From: SIG220 sp045615545 | GTDB lineage: Bacteria > Bacillota_I > Bacilli_A > RFN20 > CAG-826 | DNA: 9,342 nt | NCBI GenBank assembly: GCA_045615545.1 | Contig: JAZLFA010000001.1 | Coordinates: forward strand, 1-9,342 | Reading direction: 5' to 3' | Shown: piece after piece, positions 1-6,801 of the stretch | Layout of the letters: each line of letters starts with the position of its first letter | Numbering within the stretch: the stretch's first letter is position 1 | Position numbers and translations under genes: made by a program | Notes under the pieces: generated by a model | What the model saw: the letters and a program-made list of their open reading frames with translations, nothing else | What the model was told of the DNA's origin: nothing | Database searches by the model: none

Positions 1-1147
1 GGAATGTGGCAAACGTTCAATTGGTTTTGTCGCCGAACGTTTATTTACAATATTCGTCTATTATCTAAAAGATAAATATCCTAATTTAAAGATTAAAGAA
101 TGCCAAACGGTGTTCTTCCATAATACTTATAATCCATATTTAAAACCTTTGTATCAACATAAGACCGGCATTTGTTTTATTGCTGACAATAATTATGCTA
201 AACATCTATCTGTAGCGTTGCAGTCATTATTAAAAACAAGTAGTAAGAGTAATACATATGACATTATTGTGTTAGATAACCATTTATCGATTCCTAATCG
301 TAATACGCTTACTTTACAAGTTAAAGAATATCCTAATGTTTCTCTTCGGTTCCTACCTGTTTCTGAACATCTTGATCATTACAAACTTAAGACAAGACGT
401 TTTATTAATAAAACCACTTATCTAAGGTTTGTTATCTTTGATTTATTAGTTAATTACAAAAAAGTTATTTATCTAGATTCAGATATATTAGTTAACAATG
501 ATATCGCTGATTTATATTCCATAAACATAGATAATAACTATTTAGCAGCCTCTAAAGACATAGTAATGGCTACTTGGAGCAGTGAAGATGGTAAAAGAGG
601 CAGAACCGCTCGTTATCATTTAAAAGATACGATTGGATTAACTCACCAATATGATTATTTCAATGCTGGTGTAATGGTATTAAACATTCCTTACTTTGTT
701 TCTAATAAAATCACTACTGATAAATTATTTGAAATAGCGAATAATAAGAAATTTGATTGGTTAGATCAGGATGTAATGAATATTGTTTGTAAGAATAAAG
801 TAGTGTTCCTAGATTTAAAATGGAATGCGATGATTCATGAAGCTAATGAAAAAGAAGAATTACCTGAAAAAATAATGCCTAAAGAATTATATGAAGCTTA
901 TTTCTTGGCTAGAAATAATCCATATATTATTCATTATGCAGGTCATCAACTTCCTATCTATGGAGATAATGTTAAGTATAGTGAATTGTATTGGAAGTAC
1001 GCTAAAGAGACTTCTTATTATGAGAAGTTAGCATATGAATCTAATGATAAAGGTAGTCTTAAAACTTTTGCCAAACGCTTATTGCCTCGTAACACTAGAA
1101 GAGGTAACTTTATCCGATATATTTACCATAAGTTTAAAAAATGGTAA
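1..1147 (+). CDS. DUF4422-GT8 fusion glycosyltransferase, 5'-partial
   Basis: Sugar transferase of the GT8 fold, presumably adding a sugar to a cell-surface glycan from a nucleotide-sugar donor on the cytoplasmic side. The frame is open from base 2 to the TAA at 1145-1147 (381 visible residues), so the gene starts left of the window. Residues 1-36 include GFVAERLF (8-15), which looks like the end of a DUF4422 domain. The GT8 domain covers about 53-330: FIADNNYA near the start, the metal-binding LDSD motif (DSD at 159-161, bases 476-484), YFNAGVMVLNI (219-229), WLDQD (253-257) and the late HYAGH motif (311-315), where family members usually have HxxGxxKPW. The tail LPRNTRRGNFIRYIYHKF is a basic amphipathic stretch. 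A GTG at 110 could be taken as a start, but it lies inside the DUF4422 tail and has no ribosome binding site. The donor and acceptor sugars cannot be told. Confidence 0.88.
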   Translation, partial: ECGKRSIGFVAERLFTIFVYYLKDKYPNLKIKECQTVFFHNTYNPYLKPLYQHKTGICFIADNNYAKHLSVALQSLLKTSSKSNTYDIIVLDNHLSIPNRNTLTLQVKEYPNVSLRFLPVSEHLDHYKLKTRRFINKTTYLRFVIFDLLVNYKKVIYLDSDILVNNDIADLYSINIDNNYLAASKDIVMATWSSEDGKRGRTARYHLKDTIGLTHQYDYFNAGVMVLNIPYFVSNKITTDKLFEIANNKKFDWLDQDVMNIVCKNKVVFLDLKWNAMIHEANEKEELPEKIMPKELYEAYFLARNNPYIIHYAGHQLPIYGDNVKYSELYWKYAKETSYYEKLAYESNDKGSLKTFAKRLLPRNTRRGNFIRYIYHKFKKW

Positions 1148-1208
1148 ACTTAGTTTGAATATTAATGTAATTTTATATTATGTTATAGACCAATTCACGA
1201 TAAGTTTA

Positions 1209-1217
1209 TGGTATAAT
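1209..1217 (+). promoter_or_regulatory. Extended -10 promoter for the TPP enzyme gene
   Basis: TGGTATAAT is a perfect extended -10 (TGnTATAAT). No good -35 hexamer lies 16-18 bp upstream, which extended -10 promoters can tolerate. The expected transcription start (about 1224-1225) coincides with the ATG at 1225, so the mRNA would have essentially no leader. Confidence 0.65.
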
Positions 1218-1224
1218 TTTTACA

Positions 1225-2961
1225 ATGAACAATATAATTGTTGACAAAATATTACCTAAAGGTTCAAAAAGAAGGGAGTTAATTAAAAAAATTATGAATA
1301 AACAACCTGAACAGTCATCTAAAAATGTTATAAATAAAAATGATGATAGATTTTGCGAATTTCAAAAAATTAAATTGCTTGCTAAACTTTTAAAAGAACA
1401 CGGCGTTAAACACATAGTGTTGTCACCAGGCGGAAAGGATGTTCCGTTAGTCAGGGTTTTTGAAAACAACGATGATATATTTATTTTGCATCGTGTAACC
1501 GACGAAAGAAGCGCCGCTTACTATGCTCTAGGCATCGCGGCTGAAACCAAATCGTTAGTTGCTTGTGTTTGCACAAGAGGAACTGCAGTTGCAAATTATT
1601 TACCAGCGATTACCGAGGCCTACTACACAGGTGTTCCAATTGTTGCTATTACTGCCGATGGTTATAATATTTTTCATGGTCACGGTGAAGATCAAACTAT
1701 AGAGCAAGATGGAATATTTAGAAGAGCAGTGAAAAAGAGCATAACTATCCCCGAAGGGAATGATTATAAAGCACTGCATCAAGCAAAACGTGATATTTCA
1801 TATTGTTTAGCCGAAGCAACACATAATTCTTTTGGTCCAGTCCATATTAATTTTGCTATTGGTGATATAAACTATGGAGAAAATTTCCCAAAAAGCGAAT
1901 GGAAGATATCAAGTGAGCCGATAAAAACAATCTCATTCGTTAGCCTGTCGGATGATAAAATGCCTAAATATGTTTCACAATTGAAAAAGGCTGAAAAAAT
2001 ACTTATTATTTGTGGTCAAAATTTGGAATTAACCAATGAAGAAAAAGAGAACATAAAAGCTTTTGCGCAAAGATATAATTGCGTTATTTTAACTGATCAT
2101 ATATCTAATCTTCATAATGAATATTGCTTATCTCCTTATCAATCAATTTTTTCGATAAATCAAATTGACTTTAATAAATGTTTATCTCCAGATATTTTAA
2201 TTACGATAGGTGGTAAAAGATTGATGGTAGATCCGATTACATTTAAAATTAGAGGCGGATTAAAAACTATAGAACATTGGCATATTAATCCATCGGGCAA
2301 GGTTAGAGATTTTTATTTTACGATGCAAAAAGTATTCGAAATGTCTCAAAATGCATTTTTTAGATATTTTTCATCTCAAGCTGGTGAGAGCAAAAACAAC
2401 ATGAAATATTACAATCAATGGAAAGACAAAACTATTACGCCTTCTCCAACAATTAATGTTTATAATTCAACTTATATTCAAAGCATATTTTTTCCATTAG
2501 TTCCGAAAGATTCAATTTTGCATTTGGGCGTAGGTAAAGTATTCATTGAATGCAGAAAGTTTCATATTGATCCTACGGTAAAGGTTTATTGCAACATGGG
2601 TACAAACGGAATAGACGGTTGCACTTCTACTTTTTTAGGCGCGGCTTCTTGTACGGATAAAATGTGTTATTTAATTGTAGGCGATTTGTCTTTCTTTTAC
2701 GATATGAATTCTATATGGAATAAATTTCCTAAAAAGAATGTAAGAATTTTACTAATAAATAATAAAGGCAGCGGCCTTCTTAGGGTTCATAATTTAAAAG
2801 GGATTGCCGCTAGCCACAACACTTCTGCTAAAGGTTGGGTGGAATCTAACAATTTTAAATATATGTCCGCTTCAACCAAAGAAGAATTTGATGCAAAAAT
2901 TAAAAGTTTTGTTTTAGATGAATCTGACCAAGCGTTATTCTTTGAAGTTTTTTGCAATTAG
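1225..2961 (+). CDS. MenD-like thiamine diphosphate-dependent enzyme of a glycan locus
   Basis: Three-domain ThDP enzyme of 578 residues whose closest recognisable family is MenD (SEPHCHC synthase), which adds a decarboxylated 2-oxoacid to an acceptor. MenD-type signatures are DERSAAYYALG (93-103, E94 being the cofactor-activating glutamate), CTRGTAVANY (116-125), DQTIEQ (156-161), NGIDGCTSTFLGAA (461-474) and the cofactor/Mg motif GDLSFFYDMNS (486-496) with NN at 512-513. MenD itself usually has CTSGTA and GANQxIDQ, so this is a divergent member. Residues 1-45 are an extra N-terminal extension holding LPKGSKRRELIKKI, like the C-terminus of the upstream glycosyltransferase. No other menaquinone gene is nearby, and an SDR gene follows 2 bp later. 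I infer a role in making or modifying an unusual sugar or polyol for a surface glycan; the substrate is unknown. The ATG at 1225 follows TATAAT by 7 nt with no ribosome binding site. An in-frame ATG at 1294, behind GAAGGGAG (1271-1278) at a long 15-nt gap, is the alternative. Confidence 0.82.
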   Translation: MNNIIVDKILPKGSKRRELIKKIMNKQPEQSSKNVINKNDDRFCEFQKIKLLAKLLKEHGVKHIVLSPGGKDVPLVRVFENNDDIFILHRVTDERSAAYYALGIAAETKSLVACVCTRGTAVANYLPAITEAYYTGVPIVAITADGYNIFHGHGEDQTIEQDGIFRRAVKKSITIPEGNDYKALHQAKRDISYCLAEATHNSFGPVHINFAIGDINYGENFPKSEWKISSEPIKTISFVSLSDDKMPKYVSQLKKAEKILIICGQNLELTNEEKENIKAFAQRYNCVILTDHISNLHNEYCLSPYQSIFSINQIDFNKCLSPDILITIGGKRLMVDPITFKIRGGLKTIEHWHINPSGKVRDFYFTMQKVFEMSQNAFFRYFSSQAGESKNNMKYYNQWKDKTITPSPTINVYNSTYIQSIFFPLVPKDSILHLGVGKVFIECRKFHIDPTVKVYCNMGTNGIDGCTSTFLGAASCTDKMCYLIVGDLSFFYDMNSIWNKFPKKNVRILLINNKGSGLLRVHNLKGIAASHNTSAKGWVESNNFKYMSASTKEEFDAKIKSFVLDESDQALFFEVFCN

Positions 2962-2963
2962 TT

Positions 2964-3734
2964 ATGAATATCTATTTAAAACCAAAAAATATCATTGTAG
3001 TTGGCGGCGCTACCGGTATTGGTTTTGGAATTGTTAAAACGCTTCTTGAAAAAGGAGCAAAAAACATAATTATTGCATCTAGATCAATAAATAAACTGGA
3101 AAACGCTCAAAAATTATTAAAAAACGATAAAATCAAAATTTTGAAATTTGATATAACTGATGTATCTAATCACCTTTCCTTTATAGAAAAAGCTAACAAA
3201 TTAATAGGAACTGTTCCTGATGGTTTAGTAGTTTCTAGCGGCATTAATGCTTCTATGCATAATTGGAAAGGTTTTAATGTTACGGAAGAAGAATACGATA
3301 AAGTAATGAATACTAATCTAAAAGGCGTTTTCTTTTTAATTAGGAACTTTGCAAATTATCTTTATGAAAGGAAGGTGGATGGCAATATATGTATCATTTC
3401 TAGTATTAGTGCTCACAGGGACTTGCTATCGTCTTATCAAGTTTCAAAAAATGCTATATCTGGTATTGTTCGTTGCTATGGCAAACATTTATGTGAAAGA
3501 GGTATTGTTTTAAATTGTGTCGAACCTGGTGTAACTGAAGATGGTCTTCTCGGCGGGCTAAAAGATTTTTCGAATGGTATTAGAGGTGGCAAACCATGGT
3601 CAGATAATTCAATACAAAGAGTCATTAGACCCGAAGAAATTGCCGAAATTGTTTATATACTTATGAGTAATATCGGAGAAGTAATGTCTGGTAGTTGTAT
3701 ATTAGCTGGTGGCGGGGCCAAAAGCATACATTGA
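2964..3734 (+). CDS. Short-chain dehydrogenase/reductase (SDR)
   Basis: NAD(P)H-dependent oxidoreductase of the classical SDR family, 256 residues, about the usual length. Visible motifs are the Rossmann glycine loop GGATGIG (14-20), ASR after the second strand (38-40), a conserved D63, SSG (91-93) in place of the usual NAG, catalytic serines in IISSIS (144-149), YQVSK (158-162) as the YxxxK active site, and PG (188-189). The C-terminus GSCILAGGGA resembles the family's 'G-x-x-x-x-V-D-G-G' end. The ATG at 2964 is 2 bp after the stop of the TPP enzyme gene, with no ribosome binding site, so translation is probably coupled. A TTG at 2952 in the same frame would overlap the upstream gene and adds nothing recognisable. 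It probably reduces the carbonyl product of the TPP enzyme, or acts on a sugar precursor in the same pathway. The substrate is unknown. Confidence 0.85.
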   Translation: MNIYLKPKNIIVVGGATGIGFGIVKTLLEKGAKNIIIASRSINKLENAQKLLKNDKIKILKFDITDVSNHLSFIEKANKLIGTVPDGLVVSSGINASMHNWKGFNVTEEEYDKVMNTNLKGVFFLIRNFANYLYERKVDGNICIISSISAHRDLLSSYQVSKNAISGIVRCYGKHLCERGIVLNCVEPGVTEDGLLGGLKDFSNGIRGGKPWSDNSIQRVIRPEEIAEIVYILMSNIGEVMSGSCILAGGGAKSIH

Positions 3735-3750
3735 GTACAATGCAAATCGC

Positions 3751-3820
3751 GGCCCCATCCTAACTTCGTTATCATGGGGGTGAGTGTGCCACCTTGTACT
3801 GTGTACAACGTGGGGTTGGT
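3751..3820. repeat. Two-hairpin element, copy A
   Basis: Hairpin 1 (3753-3779): CCCCAT (3753-3758) pairs with ATGGGG (3774-3779); inside is an unpaired region including a C-C opposition, then TAAC (3761-3764) pairs with GTTA (3768-3771) around a TTC loop. Hairpin 2 (3789-3813): CCAC pairs with GTGG, then a C-C mismatch (3793/3809), then TTGTAC (3794-3799) pairs with GTACAA (3803-3808) around TGT. A 9-nt linker separates them. There is no T-run after either hairpin, so neither is an ordinary intrinsic terminator. The structure may act as RNA or as DNA; the strand is not known. A second copy lies at 3968-4026. Confidence 0.7.
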
Positions 3821-3967
3821 GGTTAATAAAAGAGAGTTTGTTAGTGTTCGCTTAGGTGTTTTGTTGGTATACTGAATGATTATTGATGATAATTATATAT
3901 TTATATATAAGATATGTTTCTTTATTATGATTATTTAGTTAATAAATATATTAATAATAGTATGTAA
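3821..3967. other. AT-rich spacer between the two hairpin elements
   Basis: This 147-bp spacer is very AT-rich in its second half (3890-3960). It contains TTGGTATA at 3864-3871, which recurs twice after copy B. I see no credible gene on either strand: the longest plus-strand reading frame entering it (3774-3875, 33 codons) is not kept between the two element copies. Confidence 0.5.
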
Positions 3968-4028
3968 CCCATCATGACTTTATCATCATGGGAGTAGTTT
4001 CCCACCTTGTCTAGCAACAACGTGGGGG
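3968..4028. repeat. Two-hairpin element, copy B
   Basis: Hairpin 1 (3968-3992): CCCAT pairs with ATGGG, then a C-C mismatch (3973/3987), then ATGA (3974-3977) pairs with TCAT (3983-3986). Hairpin 2 (4001-4026): CCCAC (4001-4005) pairs with GTGGG (4022-4026), then a C-C mismatch (4006/4021), then TTGT (4007-4010) pairs with ACAA (4017-4020). The linker is 8 nt. Compared with copy A the outer stems and the mismatches are kept, loops and linker differ, and one inner pair changes from A-T to G-C on both sides. It lies about 110 bp upstream of the promoter of the nuclease gene. Confidence 0.7.
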
Positions 4029-4031
4029 ACG

Positions 4032-4052
4032 TTGGTATAGCATTGGTATAGC
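4032..4052 (+). repeat. Tandem 11-bp direct repeat
   Basis: TTGGTATAGCA (4032-4042) is followed directly by TTGGTATAGC (4043-4052). The core TTGGTATA also occurs at 3864-3871, downstream of copy A of the two-hairpin element. It may be a protein-binding site or part of the same repeated unit. Confidence 0.55.
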
Positions 4053-4138
4053 TTTATAGTGGTGTTTATCTGACTTAAAGTGTCGGTAAATTGTTTTAAA
4101 CGCAATTTGGACAAGTTATTTAATATAATTGTTATGTT

Positions 4139-4147
4139 TGCTATAAT
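4139..4147 (+). promoter_or_regulatory. Extended -10 promoter of the nuclease-ATPase operon
   Basis: TGCTATAAT is a perfect extended -10, with no convincing -35. The ATG of the nuclease gene begins 9 nt after the box, so the transcript would have a leader of only 0-3 nt. A second TATAAT at 4124-4129 is also possible but lacks the TG extension and a good -35. Confidence 0.6.
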
Positions 4148-4156
4148 AATAGATAC

Positions 4157-5299
4157 ATGCCTTCCGAAAAATATATAAACAACGATGTTCTATATTTCAG
4201 CAATGATGCTTCTCCATCTTCATTTGGATGGAATTTTCAGTGTAATGCAGGCATCTATTTGTTTTTACAAGATATCAAAAATTATAAAGGAATCAAAATT
4301 GAATCTAAACTCCAAGATATAGAAATTATTTGTAATGATAATACAAAAATTTTGGCTCAAGCAAAATCGACAACCGATCCGAGCGCAATTCCTGATATTA
4401 CTGAAAGAAATAAGGATGCATTAACTTCGTTAATTAAATCATCAAATTTTGGTAAAGAACTTATTTATATTACAAATTTTCCGAATGTTTTAGGCTCTGG
4501 TATTAATGAAATTTTTACTCTTAGTAAAATTAAATACGATGATATGATAGAGTCATGTAAAAATAAAATCCAAGATATTATTAATAAAATCGAAAGCGAA
4601 TTAAATCGAAAATTGCTCGATTGTAAAACAAAAGACAAAACAAAAGACAAGGTTAAAGAATTACTTAAATTATCTAAAGATATAGATAAAAAGAAAATTG
4701 CCATTTCTGTCATCCATCCTTACATATCTACCGTTCCAAAAATAAGGTACAAAGAAATTCAAAAAGCAATTTCTAGTTTTTTAGCCGAAACATTGGAGCT
4801 AAAGAATTCTGATATCTCATCTATTGATTTCAAGTTACTTCAATACTGGCAAAACTTGTTTGAATTTAATTCGACAATTCGCGATGATGACATCAAAGGA
4901 AAAAGCAAAGCTGTCACAAAAGAAAATTTTGTGTGGCCTATAATAATATATTTGTGCCAGGATGATTCTTATATCGATGATGTAAGCTTAAATTTTTCGC
5001 CAACAATTTCATTAAAAGCAGATGTTACGGAATTTATTAATAGCGAAAATATCATTGCTACTGAAGATTTTGAATTAGTTAATAAGGTCATTAACTCATT
5101 CAGTGAATATAGAAACATTAATTCAAATGTGCCATCTGGGATAGAGAAAAAATTTATTGTAGATAGATGGCAAGATTTTTCGCGATATTTTCCGAACGAA
5201 AATAGTGAAAAAAATGAATTAATAACTAAGGTTGTTATGATGAAAATAATTTGTAGATTTGAAGCTATCAAAAAAGTTATAAATGCGACGGGGGTATAA
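4157..5299 (+). CDS. DUF4297/Cap4-like PD-(D/E)xK nuclease, defence effector
   Basis: Predicted DNA-cutting effector of an anti-phage system, 380 residues. The N-terminal domain (about 20-110) begins GWNFQCNAGIYLFL and carries a PD-(D/E)xK core: E49, D54 in KLQDIEI, and Q68-A69-K70 in ILAQAK, followed by a strand ELIYITN (101-107). This order (GxxxQ, ExxxxD, QxK) is what I know from DUF4297 nucleases such as Cap4 and the LmuA effector of Lamassu. Residues 135-180 are lysine-rich and helical. The C-terminal half (about 185-380) includes IRDDDIKGKSKAVTKENF (241-258), similar to the C-terminal module of ABC three-component effectors that docks to the ATPase; that similarity is from memory and less sure. 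The ATPase gene follows after 2 bp. There is no ribosome binding site, and the start sits beside a -10 box. No earlier or later start fits better. The nuclease call is fairly firm; the system name is inference. Confidence 0.7.
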   Translation: MPSEKYINNDVLYFSNDASPSSFGWNFQCNAGIYLFLQDIKNYKGIKIESKLQDIEIICNDNTKILAQAKSTTDPSAIPDITERNKDALTSLIKSSNFGKELIYITNFPNVLGSGINEIFTLSKIKYDDMIESCKNKIQDIINKIESELNRKLLDCKTKDKTKDKVKELLKLSKDIDKKKIAISVIHPYISTVPKIRYKEIQKAISSFLAETLELKNSDISSIDFKLLQYWQNLFEFNSTIRDDDIKGKSKAVTKENFVWPIIIYLCQDDSYIDDVSLNFSPTISLKADVTEFINSENIIATEDFELVNKVINSFSEYRNINSNVPSGIEKKFIVDRWQDFSRYFPNENSEKNELITKVVMMKIICRFEAIKKVINATGV

Positions 5300-5301
5300 T
5301 A

Positions 5302-6783
5302 ATGATTATTAAAAAAATTGTTATAAAAGAAAATAACAACGAGTCTATCGATGAATTCTCTTCGCACATAAATCTCTTATATTCAAGGCACAATTCTAGA
5401 GGTAAAACAACGTTTTTGAGGATTTTGTTGCATTCGCTTGGATTTAAAATTCCTTCGACTTCTGATATAAATTTTGGAACTTTATATACAGAGATATATT
5501 TAAACAATTTGGGTAATGATTATATTGTAAAACGCAAGGGTGATCTAATTAAAGTTTCTGTAAATAAAAACGAAACTTTATATAAGCTTCCACAGGATTT
5601 TGCAATATTACTGTCCTATTTATTCAAATGTGAAGGCAGCGACATAGTTGATAATTTGTTGGGAGTTTTTTATACTGATCAAGACCGAGGATGGAATTCA
5701 TTAGAAAGATATTTAGTTATTGGTTCTAATAGATTTGATGTAGAAAAATTAGTACGTGGTCTTGCTAATAGTGATGTAATCACTTTAGAGGCAAGACAAA
5801 ATTACCTGTTAAAGGAAAAGAAAAAATATACTTTGGTGTTGGATCTCCAAAAAGAAACGGAAGACTCTTTCTCTGAAAATGATGATGTTTTTACAAAAAA
5901 TATTAATTTAGTGAATAGTAAGCATATTTCATATTTAAATTTTAGAATTAAACGCCTACAAGATTCACTCGATGAAATAAACAAAGCAATTGAAGATGAA
6001 AGAAGATTCTATAACTATATAAATTCACTTAAATTAGTTGTTCAAGATAAAATTACTGGCATAAAAATAAATGTGAATTCTGATAATTTAATAAATGCCA
6101 GCGAAGTTACAGAATATAATCGTGCTAGAAGAGTTATGCTTTTGACTAATATAGAAGCTATTAAAAGAGAAAAGGCATCGTGCATTCAAAAAATGCAGTA
6201 TGATATAGAAAAAAACGGTGCTTTAGATTTAACTGCTACCTCAAATCAAAGCAGCTTAAAGCAGAATATGTTGTTATTAAATTCTGTTGATCAAACTAAA
6301 CTAAAAACCACGATAAGCAATATTGATAACGAACTCAAAATAGTAAAAAAACAATTACTGGATAAGTCAAAGTTATCTTCTAAAGCGTTAGGAATTTCTA
6401 GCAATCTTTCCACACTGTTTATTAAATATTGTGATGCATTGGGCGTTGGTAGATACATTTCTAAGAAGACAAAATATTTTGCTAGAGCAAATGTTCAAAA
6501 AAATTCAGGAGCAATTTTTAAAAAAATAATTTTCGCTTTTAAATTGGCTATACTAAAAACAACTGAAAAAACACTCGGTTATAAATTGTTCTTTTTATTA
6601 GATTCTCCAAAAAGCAAAGAATTAGATGATGACAATACAGACAAAATTGATAAATTAATTCAGACTGAACTTAGTGATAATCAAGTTATTGTTGCGAGCC
6701 TGCATAAATTTTCGCATAACAAGATATTCATATTTGATAAAAAGGCTGTTATTAAAAAGAAAAGTAAAGAGCTCTCTAAATAA
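5302..6783 (+). CDS. ABC/SMC-type ATPase of a nuclease-ATPase defence pair
   Basis: ATPase of 493 residues with the layout of RecN/Rad50-like and ABC three-component ATPases. The N-terminal lobe has a Walker A SRHNSRGKTT (28-37), in which the usual first glycine is replaced (R29) while GKT is intact. A Q-loop-like FYTDQDRGW follows (123-131). Residues about 165-360 are charged and helical, fitting a short coiled-coil arm of about 200 residues, much shorter than in true SMC proteins. The C-terminal lobe has a signature-like helix NSGAIFKKIIFAFKLAIL (401-418), a Walker B FFLLDSPKSKE (430-440) with D434, and VASLHKFSH (464-472) with a switch histidine. It probably senses invading or abnormal DNA and controls the upstream nuclease. 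The start is 2 bp after the nuclease stop; a run of five G at 5290-5294, 7 nt before the ATG, is a poor ribosome binding site, so coupling is likely. No third gene follows on this strand. Confidence 0.75.
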   Translation: MIIKKIVIKENNNESIDEFSSHINLLYSRHNSRGKTTFLRILLHSLGFKIPSTSDINFGTLYTEIYLNNLGNDYIVKRKGDLIKVSVNKNETLYKLPQDFAILLSYLFKCEGSDIVDNLLGVFYTDQDRGWNSLERYLVIGSNRFDVEKLVRGLANSDVITLEARQNYLLKEKKKYTLVLDLQKETEDSFSENDDVFTKNINLVNSKHISYLNFRIKRLQDSLDEINKAIEDERRFYNYINSLKLVVQDKITGIKINVNSDNLINASEVTEYNRARRVMLLTNIEAIKREKASCIQKMQYDIEKNGALDLTATSNQSSLKQNMLLLNSVDQTKLKTTISNIDNELKIVKKQLLDKSKLSSKALGISSNLSTLFIKYCDALGVGRYISKKTKYFARANVQKNSGAIFKKIIFAFKLAILKTTEKTLGYKLFFLLDSPKSKELDDDNTDKIDKLIQTELSDNQVIVASLHKFSHNKIFIFDKKAVIKKKSKELSK

Positions 6784-6801
6784 ATTTAATAGTCTTACAT
6801 G

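Noticed and set aside
110..112. GTG as the start of the glycosyltransferase
   Set aside because: The frame is open to the left edge, encodes a recognisable DUF4422 tail before it, and there is no ribosome binding site.
2952..2963. TTG start for the SDR, adding four residues
   Set aside because: It overlaps the end of the TPP enzyme gene and adds nothing conserved; the ATG at 2964, 2 bp after the stop, is simpler.
3753..3779. Integron attC-like or IS200/IS605 end
   Set aside because: No RYYYAAC/GTTRRRY pair in the right form, and no tnpA, tnpB or integrase nearby; a decayed mobile remnant cannot be fully excluded.
3735..3799. Alternative pairing of GTACAA (3735-3740) with TTGTAC (3794-3799) as a switch
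   Set aside because: Only 6 bp, absent from copy B, and with no terminator T-run to switch; likely chance.
3774..3875. 33-codon ORF starting in hairpin copy A
   Set aside because: In copy B the equivalent frame stops after 8 codons because the linker is one base shorter; the stems, not the frame, are kept.
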